DNA from: Armatimonadota bacterium
GTDB taxonomy: Bacteria; Armatimonadota; Zipacnadia; Zipacnadales; UBA11051
Direction of reading: 5' to 3'
DNA: 8,385 bases
Assembly (NCBI GenBank): GCA_030612305.1
Contig: JAUWOG010000075.1
Span: forward strand, 1-8,385
Shown here: piece by piece, positions 1 to 6,709 of the stretch
Position numbering within the stretch: position 1 is the first letter of the stretch
Layout: every line of letters starts with the position of its first letter
Position numbers and translations under genes: made by a program
Notes under the pieces: model-generated
Databases searched by the model: none
Told to the model about the DNA's origin: nothing
What the model saw: only the letters and a program-made list of their open reading frames with translations

Positions 1-1850
1 GTAGTGACCTCGGCCGGCGGTGCGCCGAGGGGGTTGTCGTCCACGGATACGGCGTAGCCCTTGATGATGTTGCTCTTGGGGAGGATGTAGAGCTTGAGAG
101 CCTTGTCGTGGGGCTGGCCGAGCACGAAGCGGTCGATGTACCAGGTGGAATTGATGCGATTGCCGTCAAAGCCCGCCAGGAGATAGCCACGGTTGCTTGC
201 ATTGCCGGCCCAGAGGTTGGTGCAGTTGAAGGTCTTCTTGGAGGGCAGGAGGGCCTGGAGGTGGGCAAGCAGATCGAACTGTGCATGGTGCCATTGGCCG
301 TCGGGCTTGACGTCGGGAATGGTGCCCAACAGCGTGCAGCCGGAAGCCGGCTGCTCGTGGCCCGTGAAGACGATTTCGTAGGTCTCCTCAGCGCAGGTGA
401 AGTAGAGGTTGACCTTGCTGGCGGCGGTGATGCGGTAGTCGAAGCTGAGTATGGGCAGTCGCGCGACGTCGAACTGCTGCTTTCGGATATTGACGCCGAA
501 TGAGCCACCCGCGGCGGCATTGAGTAGCTGGAGGCAACGACCGTCGTTGTCGCCGCGTGTCACGATGCGGAGTTGTGCGCCCTGGTCCTTGTCGCGGGTC
601 GTCAGCGTGCCGGGCCCGTTTTCGAAATCCTCCTGGATCGAGTAGTGGCTCTGGCTTGAGATCCTGAAGTTGGGAACGCTGACCTCGGCCGGCGGTTGCA
701 GGCGTATCTTGTCTTCCGGCAGCGGCGTGCGAACGCGCCTTTCATTTTCGTAATATATCTTGATGCGCGGAGTGACGATGTCATTGCGCAAGCACCAGAT
801 GCCGACGCGACCACCAGGCAACGGGCTCTCATCCTTGGCTTCGAGGACGAGCTTGTTGTCGAGGTAGAGTTGGAGTGTGTCGCCGATCTTGCGGACGCGG
901 ATGCCCCACCACTTGCGGTGCCACTGATATGTGGACGGCTGGCCGTTTTCGAGAATCGGCCAGAGGGCCTCGAGGTCCGAGGTCTCGGCGAGGATCTCCG
1001 TGCCCTTAGTGATCCTCGTGATGCGGTTGTCGTTACCTCCGATGATGAAGCTGTAGCCACTGTCAGGATTGGCACCGTCACCGCAGATGGAGATGTTCAT
1101 GTCGTTGGGGGGGAGGTAGGTGGGCGAGCGCCCGACGCGCATCTTGAACGCGACGTACATCTCGACGACGATGTCACCGGAGAAATCGCGCTTGTTCCAC
1201 ATCGCTGCGATGCCGCTGGGTGCGTAGCCGCCGTACCACGACCATTGCGGCTGACAGGTCCAGCGATTGGTGGCGTTCCAGAGGCCACTGCGGATGATCC
1301 AGTCGGTCGGCGCCTTGCTGAAGGTGTAGTCATAGACATTGTTGGAGAGGAGTTCGGCGGGCGATGCGTCAAGGCCAAGTGCGGAGGCAGCGATGCCGGA
1401 GAGGCCGCCGGCGTCGAACTGGGCGATGTTGGGGGGCAGTTCCTGCACCCGGACGATAGCCTGATGCGCTTCGGAATGTTGCGCGTCCTGCTCGAGGACG
1501 GCTTCGAAGGTGGCGATGGCTTCCTGATTGCGTCCTTGTGCCGCCAGCGCCTGGCCGAGCCAGTAGCGCGACTCAATTGACCGGGGCTTGTTGTCGAGGA
1601 TGTGGCGGAGATGGCTTTCGGCGCTGATGGCATCTCCGGTGGCCATCTCGCAGCGCGCCAGCCAGTAGATGGCGCTGAGTGCAGTGGGGTCGGCGGCGAG
1701 CACGGCATCCAGTTCGCGAGCGGCCACTTCGTAGTAGCCCTGCTTGAAGGCCTCGATCGCGCTATCCACCGAGGCCGCCGTAGCGGGCGCCTGCAGCGAG
1801 GCAAACAGGATCAGTGCGATGGTTGTGATTGTGAGCGTTCTTGTCAGCAT
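1..1850 (-). CDS. Secreted TPR protein with lectin-like modules (C-terminus beyond window)
   Basis: I translated this frame by hand: 616 codons from the ATG at 1848-1850 to the window edge with no stop, so the C-terminus is missing. Residues 1-26 form a signal peptide (short basic start, Leu/Ile/Ala core, cleavage near ATAA-S), so the protein should be exported. Residues about 28-140 read as three TPR-like helical repeats (for example YWLARCEMATGDA and YWLGQALAAQGRNQEA). Residues about 170-368 are a Trp- and Tyr-rich beta-sandwich of concanavalin A/laminin-G type, with a typical end (LQLYLDNKLVLEA, then PLPGGRVGIWCL). A second beta-rich module (about 391-600) starts near EDFENGPG. PPAEV linkers occur at 386-390 and 611-615. 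An AGGTG lies about 10 bases before the ATG. I see no catalytic motif; glycan binding or protein scaffolding is inferred. It lies 55 bases after the preceding secreted-protein gene, on the same strand. Confidence 0.85.
   Translation of the reverse strand, partial: MLTRTLTITTIALILFASLQAPATAASVDSAIEAFKQGYYEVAARELDAVLAADPTALSAIYWLARCEMATGDAISAESHLRHILDNKPRSIESRYWLGQALAAQGRNQEAIATFEAVLEQDAQHSEAHQAIVRVQELPPNIAQFDAGGLSGIAASALGLDASPAELLSNNVYDYTFSKAPTDWIIRSGLWNATNRWTCQPQWSWYGGYAPSGIAAMWNKRDFSGDIVVEMYVAFKMRVGRSPTYLPPNDMNISICGDGANPDSGYSFIIGGNDNRITRITKGTEILAETSDLEALWPILENGQPSTYQWHRKWWGIRVRKIGDTLQLYLDNKLVLEAKDESPLPGGRVGIWCLRNDIVTPRIKIYYENERRVRTPLPEDKIRLQPPAEVSVPNFRISSQSHYSIQEDFENGPGTLTTRDKDQGAQLRIVTRGDNDGRCLQLLNAAAGGSFGVNIRKQQFDVARLPILSFDYRITAASKVNLYFTCAEETYEIVFTGHEQPASGCTLLGTIPDVKPDGQWHHAQFDLLAHLQALLPSKKTFNCTNLWAGNASNRGYLLAGFDGNRINSTWYIDRFVLGQPHDKALKLYILPKSNIIKGYAVSVDDNPLGAPPAEVT
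5..20 (-). repeat. 16-bp direct repeat encoding a PPAEV linker, copy 2
   Basis: The plus-strand 16-mer TGACCTCGGCCGGCGG occurs here and again at 680-695. Both copies are in the same reading frame of the TPR/lectin gene and encode Pro-Pro-Ala-Glu-Val. The copies are 675 bases (225 codons) apart, about the length of one module. This suggests that another module begins just beyond the window edge. Confidence 0.8.
680..695 (-). repeat. 16-bp direct repeat encoding a PPAEV linker, copy 1
   Basis: This copy is identical over 16 bases to positions 5-20. It encodes residues 386-390 of the TPR/lectin protein, at the junction between the laminin-G-like module and the next beta-rich module. Confidence 0.8.
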
Positions 1851-1905
1851 AAGTAGTATGCACCTGTGTGAGTAGTATATGGTCGTATCTGCGTCGGGCG
1901 ACGGA

Positions 1906-3954
1906 TCAGGGCGCGGTACTGGACGACTTTGCGGCGGCTTGCGGCTGCGGCGAAGCGGTGTCGGCCTTGAGCACGAATTGGTCATCGAGGAGCACGACGA
2001 GCCAGCGGCCGCGGCGCTCGAAGCTGATCTTCGCCCGCGCTGATTTGGCCGTTGCCTTGCCCTCGGCGATGAGTTCGCCGCCCCGGTGCAGCGCCATGGC
2101 GATGTCCTTCGAGCCGGACTTGAGAGTGGCGATGAGCTTGCAGGCCTTGGCGTCCTGTGGGCTGTCGGCGCCGATGATGAGGTTAAGTGAGCCGGTCTTG
2201 GAGCCGACATTGGGTAGCGCAAATACGAGCGCGTGGTCGCCGAAATAGTCGCCCTTGGTCCACCATGTCCGGCCTTCGGATTCAGGCTTGACCCAGGGCG
2301 CGTTGGTACTGGCCCACTCGGCCATCTCCGGGTGTTTCGAGGTGTCGGTGAACTCCCTGACAATGCGGCTGGTGTGCTGAGGCGGTATGATCTCGAGGAG
2401 GGCATTGTCGAACCTGGCACCCGCCGCGCCGTTGACAAAGAGACCGACAGCGCCGGCGGAGAGTCCCGGGTCAAATGCCTCGACCTGCGGGCGTCCCTCG
2501 ATAGCCAGCGTAACCAGGCCGTCCTTAAGGTCGGCGGTTGCGCGGTATGAGGTCTTCTGCGGAAGGATGACGGGTGCCTCGGCAAGGAGGGTCTCATGTC
2601 CGCCCGCCACATGGAGTATCTGTGCCTTGCCGGCATACGGAGTGCCCTTGAGTGACCAGCGCAGCAGGCAGTAGTCGCCCGGGCCTTGGAAGGCAACAAT
2701 GAGGCCACATGCGCCGGTGGCGGTAGGTTGGACGTTGATGGAGTATTCGTAGTGTTGCCAGGCCTTGCGGCCGGTCGTGATGATGCAGCGCTGGTCGCCT
2801 GCTGCCTTGAGCGCGCCGTCGGCTTGCTTCCAGGAGCCATCGAGGGTTTGCCATTTGCCGGGGGCTTGAGTGGCGAAATCCTCGGAGAAAAGCTCCCAGG
2901 GGCCGCAGGCGACATCGTCGAAGAAGACGCCCTTGGTGCTCTCGGTGTAAAGGCCGATCTTGCCCTGGCCGAAGGCATCGGTAGGTGCGACGAGGCGCAG
3001 CCCGTCATCCACCCAGACGTGTACCATGCCCTCTGCGACGGCGGCACGCAGGCAGTACCACTGGTTGGAGAGGAAGCCGCCGGGGGTTTCGCCGATGGTG
3101 TGAGGCCGGCCGTTACTGACGCTGATGACCTGGAGTTTGCCGCCTTCGGGATGCTCTCTGCCGAGCCAGCGAATGGCGAGGTAGTTGTCGGCGTCCTGGA
3201 AGTATATGACGAGGCCGACGGCCTTGTCGTCGAGGGGCTTGACTGCGGCCTGCATGGTGTAGAGGTCCCAGAACCAGTGTCCGGCGGTGGTGATGGCGGG
3301 CTTGTCGCCGGCGGCCTTACCGAGGTAGCTGAAGGCGTTGGCGGACTTGTCGGCTTCCTGTCTGCCGGCTTGCTGGTCGTCGCGGATACTGCGCTGCTCC
3401 CACTTGCCGGCGCCGACTTCCCAGGCGCTGGCCCCGCCCTCCTCACGGACGAAATCGTCGGTAATGAAGATGTCGCCGACGGGCTGGATCATCGGCTCCT
3501 CGAAGGTCCCACCGGCGCTGATGATGTAGCCGGCCTTGCCGCGCTGGAGGCTGCTGTCATACGCCCGGGCGATGACCCGGTCGCCCCAGACAAGGGCCAT
3601 CCGCCAGTCGCGACGCTGGACGGTGAGCGGAATCGTTTCAGCGCCGTCAGGCGGAGGCGTGAGGTCACCGGCGGTGCCAATCCGGATGGGCTTGCCGTTG
3701 ATGACCTTGTGGAACTGGGCCTTTCCGCCTGCGAGAGTGAGGGAGTAGTGATCGCCGCTCTCCTGGTAGTCGAGGACAAAGCGGGCGTCGAGTTTAGCCG
3801 GTGAGGAGATGCGGGCATCGGCGACGACGTCGTAGTCGCCATCGAGTTCACCTTCAAGGAAGGTGATGTCGGCGGCCGAGACGCCATGTAGGGATGTAAG
3901 CAGTATTGCTGCCATCAGACTGAGCAGCAATGCCGGGCGAGCGCGAGTTATCAT
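1906..3954 (-). CDS. Secreted multi-module concanavalin/laminin-G-like protein
   Basis: The product is 682 aa with a signal peptide at 1-28 (Arg-containing start, LLLSLMAAILLTSL core, cleavage near VSAA). About four beta-sandwich modules follow: 31-165, 166-350, 357-523 and 533-665. Modules 2 and 3 are clear internal repeats: each opens with an acidic D/E-D-F, then spaced Trp residues, then a strand such as GLVIYFQDADNYLAIRW (248-263) or GLIVAFQGPGDYCLLRW (417-433), and closes with VFFDDV or ARFDNA. This matches the LamG/DUF1080-like superfamily of carbohydrate-binding or glycosidase-associated domains. I see no convincing acid/base catalytic pair, so binding is more likely than hydrolysis. 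The tail after residue 666 is Ala/Ser/Pro-rich. The ATG is chosen because it precedes the signal peptide; an AGGGAG lies rather far upstream (14 bases). It lies 54 bases after the CBM-like gene and 55 bases before the TPR/lectin gene. Confidence 0.88.
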   Translation of the reverse strand: MITRARPALLLSLMAAILLTSLHGVSAADITFLEGELDGDYDVVADARISSPAKLDARFVLDYQESGDHYSLTLAGGKAQFHKVINGKPIRIGTAGDLTPPPDGAETIPLTVQRRDWRMALVWGDRVIARAYDSSLQRGKAGYIISAGGTFEEPMIQPVGDIFITDDFVREEGGASAWEVGAGKWEQRSIRDDQQAGRQEADKSANAFSYLGKAAGDKPAITTAGHWFWDLYTMQAAVKPLDDKAVGLVIYFQDADNYLAIRWLGREHPEGGKLQVISVSNGRPHTIGETPGGFLSNQWYCLRAAVAEGMVHVWVDDGLRLVAPTDAFGQGKIGLYTESTKGVFFDDVACGPWELFSEDFATQAPGKWQTLDGSWKQADGALKAAGDQRCIITTGRKAWQHYEYSINVQPTATGACGLIVAFQGPGDYCLLRWSLKGTPYAGKAQILHVAGGHETLLAEAPVILPQKTSYRATADLKDGLVTLAIEGRPQVEAFDPGLSAGAVGLFVNGAAGARFDNALLEIIPPQHTSRIVREFTDTSKHPEMAEWASTNAPWVKPESEGRTWWTKGDYFGDHALVFALPNVGSKTGSLNLIIGADSPQDAKACKLIATLKSGSKDIAMALHRGGELIAEGKATAKSARAKISFERRGRWLVVLLDDQFVLKADTASPQPQAAAKSSSTAP

Positions 3955-4008
3955 GAGCAGTTGTAGTTCTCCCTGGTTGTGCGGCGGCGTTCTGTCTGGT
4001 GTTCGGCG

Positions 4009-4563
4009 CTACTTGGCGGGGATGAGGTACTGTTTGGTTTCTTTCTCGGGGCGAACGGGTACATATCGCCGGTTGGTGGTGAGCATGAACTGGTCGAGTT
4101 TCGCGCCGTCTTCGCGGTTCTGGATGCGAATGGTGTGTGGCCCGGCGGTCAAGGTGACACGGACGCCCTTGACCCAGTGCCAGCGCTGATACGTCCCGTC
4201 ATTGCCGAAGACGATCGAAGGCTTGTCGTCTATCTTCAGGAAGAAGGAGTTGCCGCAGCCGTCGTACCAGTGGGCGCGTCCCCAGAAGACGTAGGAGCCG
4301 GCCTGGGGCACGTTTATCTTGTACTGTGTGTTGCCGGTATCGCTCGCGCCCCCCTCGGTAGTAGCGTGCGGGCGCTTGAGGGGAATGTGAATGTAGGCGC
4401 TGCCGGAGGCGACCTGGCTGGTGGCTTTGGCCATGGATGGTGAGATCGTCCGGTAGTGCTCTGCTTCGATGACGATCTTAGCGGCAGTAGCGCTGGATGC
4501 GGTCAGCAGTGCCACCGCAACAACGAGCGCAATGACCGTGAGCGAGTTCCTTGTGTTCTTCAT
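4009..4563 (-). CDS. Small secreted CBM6/CBM35-like carbohydrate-binding protein
   Basis: The product is 184 aa. Residues 1-28 are a signal peptide (MKNTRN, a hydrophobic run of Val/Ala/Leu, cleavage near ATA-AK). The rest is one beta-sandwich resembling CBM6/CBM35: an N-terminal IEAEHY (32-37; the E-A-E signature begins many such modules), a central SYVFWGRAHWYDGCGNSFFLKID (90-112) strand pair, RWHWVKG (127-133), and a closing GPHTIRIQNREDGAKLDQFML (141-161). The role is probably binding of a polysaccharide outside the cytoplasmic membrane; no catalytic domain is attached. The frame stays open further upstream to 4653, but that extension overlaps the ligase gene. The ATG at 4563 has a strong ribosome site and directly precedes the signal peptide. 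It lies 40 bases after the Wzy_C-like gene. Confidence 0.85.
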   Translation of the reverse strand: MKNTRNSLTVIALVVAVALLTASSATAAKIVIEAEHYRTISPSMAKATSQVASGSAYIHIPLKRPHATTEGGASDTGNTQYKINVPQAGSYVFWGRAHWYDGCGNSFFLKIDDKPSIVFGNDGTYQRWHWVKGVRVTLTAGPHTIRIQNREDGAKLDQFMLTTNRRYVPVRPEKETKQYLIPAK

Positions 4564-4570
4564 CGCAGTA

Positions 4571-4577
4571 TTCCTCC
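4571..4577 (-). promoter_or_regulatory. Strong Shine-Dalgarno site of the CBM-like gene
   Basis: The minus strand reads GGAGGAA, seven bases before the ATG at 4563. It is the best ribosome binding site in the window. It decides the start of the CBM-like protein against the longer frame that begins at 4653 inside the ligase gene. Confidence 0.8.
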
Positions 4578-4590
4578 AGACAACAGATTG

Positions 4591-4615
4591 CACGCGCGCA
4601 TCATCATGCGCGGTG
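4591..4615 (-). other. RNA hairpin at the ligase stop codon; terminator or attenuator candidate
   Basis: Positions 4595-4601 and 4606-4612 form a perfect 7-bp GC-rich stem around a 4-base loop (4602-4605). Three further pairs (4591-4593 with 4613-4615) follow after one bulged base at 4594. The TGA of the ligase gene (4604-4606) lies in the loop and first pair. No U-tract follows on the minus strand, so this is not a canonical intrinsic terminator. It could attenuate readthrough or protect an mRNA end between the membrane genes and the secreted-protein genes. Confidence 0.4.
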
Positions 4616-5902
4616 TGATGAGGTCTCTCGCATTGCTCCGCGGCTCGTAACAATGATTATCGCAAATATCAGGGCCCATATCAAGCCAGTACCTCTGACG
4701 AACAGGGAGGTGAAGATGTTTACCAAAGCTATGGCTACAACAGAACCTGCGAGCCCGACTGCTAGCCCCGTCGGCGTACCATCTTCGACCTTGAGCCAGA
4801 GCGTGCCGGCGCGGCCCCAGAAGTGGAGCAGATAGGCGATGAGGCAGATGAGGCCGGCGAAGCCCATCGTGGACCCGACCACGAGGTAGAGATTGTTAGT
4901 GTCAGGCTCGGATTTTTTGACATTGGGCAGGAAGCCGTAGTACTCGGAGCGGCCGATGTTGAGCTGGAAGTTGCCCGCGCCGACGCCGGTGACGAAGTTC
5001 TCCGCCATCATATTGAGAGCGGGCTTCCATTCCAGCCAGCGCTTCTTGACGACATAGACAGCCTCTCCGTCCGGTGTCACTTCCTCGGCCAGTTTGTACA
5101 TGTGTCCCCGCTCCTGAGGGTCGAGCAACTCGCCGACGGTGGCGTGGTGGTTTTTGGGGATGATGATAATGGCGACGGTGATGGTGAAAAGGACCCCGAT
5201 GGCGAGTTTGGCTGCTTCACGGTGGGCAAGTCGCGTCAATGCTGCGATGACAAGGATGGCGATCCAGACGGTGGGCGTCGAGAGCATCGTGAGAATGGCG
5301 GCCGCCGTGCCGAGCGCAATGAGCCACTGCAGCCGTGGAGTGCGCAGCCAGAGCATGATGCCGAAGCCGATGGGCAGGACCATTGCCATGTACGCGCTAT
5401 AGAGATTGCGGTTGCTGAGCAGGCCGGCGACCTCCATGACGTCGTCGGCAGTGAAATACTGATATGCGGCGACGATGATATTGATGGCTGTCGGGATGGA
5501 CAGGGCTATGAGCGCGGCTCTGATGCGCGAGCGGGTAGTCAGCACATCGGCGAAGAGCATGTATGCGGCGACGAAATAGAGCGCGATCTGGGCGATTTCG
5601 ACCCCGACCGCTTTGAGACTCTCGGCGACGCCGGCGGAGAGAAGCGCAGCGAGCAGAAGGCCGGCCACGGCCACGGGCGGCCAGAGCAAGCGCTTGCCGG
5701 TGCGCGCGCTCAACCTCCAGAGCAGCCACAGGCCCACGACGATGGCGCAGAGGACATCGGCGTAGGCGATGTAGGGACCGTGCTTCGGATCCAGCGCGTA
5801 TGCAAACTGCGTAGGCGCGATGACAATGAGCAGCAATACGAGCCGGTAGAGCCACTCAGGTGCGTCCGGCTGCTCTGTCTGCAGGTCGCTGGTATCATTC
5901 AT
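4604..5902 (-). CDS. O-antigen ligase/polymerase-like (Wzy_C family) membrane protein
   Basis: The product is 432 aa with about 10-12 predicted membrane segments (first at 18-36, 46-64 and 75-92; last at 340-360, 380-400 and 405-420). A large extracytoplasmic loop (about 250-335) lies before the final helices, the layout of Wzy/WaaL-type proteins. SNRNLYSAYMAMVLP (163-177) matches the family's helix with an N-x-x-x-A-Y pattern. In the loop, KRWLEWKPALNMM (287-299) leads to NFVTGVGAGNFQ (302-313), the family's R-x-x-x-W...G-V-G-x-G-N-F signature. NNLYL (336-340) then opens the next helix. Members join lipid-linked glycans, either polymerising repeat units or ligating them to lipid A or protein; the actual acceptor cannot be told from sequence. 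Unusually, the conserved His before N-x-Y-L appears to be Asn. The start at 5902 has no strong ribosome site. The gene follows the 7-TM gene by 40 bases. Confidence 0.85.
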   Translation of the reverse strand: MNDTSDLQTEQPDAPEWLYRLVLLLIVIAPTQFAYALDPKHGPYIAYADVLCAIVVGLWLLWRLSARTGKRLLWPPVAVAGLLLAALLSAGVAESLKAVGVEIAQIALYFVAAYMLFADVLTTRSRIRAALIALSIPTAINIIVAAYQYFTADDVMEVAGLLSNRNLYSAYMAMVLPIGFGIMLWLRTPRLQWLIALGTAAAILTMLSTPTVWIAILVIAALTRLAHREAAKLAIGVLFTITVAIIIIPKNHHATVGELLDPQERGHMYKLAEEVTPDGEAVYVVKKRWLEWKPALNMMAENFVTGVGAGNFQLNIGRSEYYGFLPNVKKSEPDTNNLYLVVGSTMGFAGLICLIAYLLHFWGRAGTLWLKVEDGTPTGLAVGLAGSVVAIALVNIFTSLFVRGTGLIWALIFAIIIVTSRGAMRETSSHRA

Positions 5903-5942
5903 GTGAGCATCGTTGCATATACAAGCGAATGTAGCCGCAATA

Positions 5943-6668
5943 CTATGACGTCATTTCAGGCATCGCGATTCCGAGAATGTGCCGGGCGGCGGTGAGTATG
6001 AGCGCGAGGGCCAGATACCAGGTGGGCGCGTTGCCGACACCCGGCGCTCCGGCCATGCGCATCACGGCCAGCATAAGGAGTGTGTACTCGAAGACGCGGA
6101 CGGCGAGAAGCTTGGTCAGGAAGTCGCCCTGTAGCTCATAGGAGGCGATGGGGCTGAGAGCAATGTACATGATGAGGCCGAGCACCAGTGTCAACACGCC
6201 GGCGACCACGACGGCCGGAACGAACGGACTTGCAGCGGGTTGCCTGCGGGAGCGGGCCATGAGGTAGAAACCCGTGGTAGCCAGAGCGATGATGAGGCCG
6301 ATGACAGCGATGCCGGGCGTGAGTTCGAAGACGAGGGGGTGGAGGTGCTCGGCAGTGGACGGAAGTAGCTGCGCTATCTGCGGGTCGTAGGCGAGGTTGT
6401 AGGCGAAGACGGCGACTAAGGCTGTGAGTGCCTTGCCTGCTGGAGTGGACGCAAAAGGCGTGCGCGATGCAAGCAACGCAATGATCGTGGCAGCACCGAG
6501 TGCGGCGACAATCAGGAAGAAGGGGTGGGAGTAGTAGCCGACCGGTTGGGCGGTAAACACGCAGGAGAATACGATGACCGCCATCCCCAGATGGAAGATG
6601 ACTGCGAATGTGGACGTGATCTTTGTGTTGCCCAGAGCGATGAATTGCTCGGAATTGTCGGTTGCCAT
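5943..6668 (-). CDS. Unrecognised integral membrane protein, about seven TM segments
   Basis: I do not recognise the family. From the ATG at 6666-6668 the product is 241 aa and almost entirely membrane: segments near 18-40, 47-67, 78-94 (weaker), 117-138, 149-171, 184-205 and 215-236. Short basic loops follow segment 4 (RSRR, 139-142) and surround segment 6. There is no signal peptide, no conserved catalytic motif that I can name, and a 4-residue tail after the last segment. An alternative ATG at 6705-6707 adds 13 residues and overlaps the lipB stop as TGATG, which favours translational coupling. The internal ATG has GGTGG about ten bases upstream and gives a more typical start. The frame is open further upstream to 6938, but that part is lipB read out of frame. 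Position between lipB and the Wzy_C-like gene suggests, but does not prove, an envelope role. Confidence 0.75.
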   Translation of the reverse strand: MATDNSEQFIALGNTKITSTFAVIFHLGMAVIVFSCVFTAQPVGYYSHPFFLIVAALGAATIIALLASRTPFASTPAGKALTALVAVFAYNLAYDPQIAQLLPSTAEHLHPLVFELTPGIAVIGLIIALATTGFYLMARSRRQPAASPFVPAVVVAGVLTLVLGLIMYIALSPIASYELQGDFLTKLLAVRVFEYTLLMLAVMRMAGAPGVGNAPTWYLALALILTAARHILGIAMPEMTS

Positions 6669-6675
6669 GAGCTTT

Positions 6676-6694
6676 CTACCACCAAGTGTAGTAG
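6676..6694 (-). promoter_or_regulatory. Hairpin covering the ribosome site of the membrane protein's internal start
   Basis: In the minus-strand RNA, 6694-6688 (CUACUAC) pairs with 6682-6676 (GUGGUAG), giving seven pairs including one G-U around a five-base loop. The 3' arm holds most of the GGUGG Shine-Dalgarno-like sequence, seven bases before the ATG at 6666-6668. A ribosome ending lipB at 6707 would reach or melt this structure, which fits translational coupling. If the true start is 6707, the hairpin is merely coding sequence. Confidence 0.35.
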
Positions 6695-6704
6695 GTAGAT
6701 GATA

Positions 6705-6709
6705 CATCA
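6705..6709 (-). other. TGATG stop/start overlap between lipB and the membrane protein frame
   Basis: The minus strand reads TGATG: the TGA ends lipB (6707-6709) and the ATG (6705-6707) is in frame with the 7-TM protein. Such overlaps are typical of translational reinitiation. No Shine-Dalgarno sequence precedes this ATG, so a ribosome starting here would have to come from lipB. Confidence 0.6.

Noticed and set aside
696..1580. A 294-codon plus-strand frame and a 235-codon minus-strand frame (1097-1804)
   Set aside because: Both are out-of-frame readings of the TPR/lectin gene. The minus one is almost all Ser/Pro/Arg/Thr. The correct frame has a signal peptide and TPRs.
1871..1880. TATACT box and two copies of AGTAGTAT (1852-1859, 1871-1878) before the TPR/lectin gene
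   Set aside because: The box resembles a -10 element, but no -35-like hexamer lies at a suitable distance, and an 8-base repeat in 55 bases is weak evidence for a promoter or operator.
1892..1903. Small hairpin just after the stop of the laminin-G-like gene
   Set aside because: There are only four base pairs with a four-base loop and no U-tract on the minus strand, so this is too weak for a terminator.
2686..3804. A 372-codon open frame on the plus strand
   Set aside because: It lies entirely opposite the laminin-G-like gene, is dominated by Gly/Ala/Val/Glu/Asp, and shows no domain or signal. It is a shadow of GC-rich codons.
5945..5954. Perfect palindrome ATGACGTCAT at the end of the membrane protein gene
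   Set aside because: It is ten bases, mostly within coding sequence, not repeated elsewhere in the window and too short for an operator call.
4823..5995. A 390-codon open frame on the plus strand
   Set aside because: It is opposite the Wzy_C-like gene, rich in Asp/Glu/Gly/Arg with no motif. The minus-strand protein has clear family signatures.
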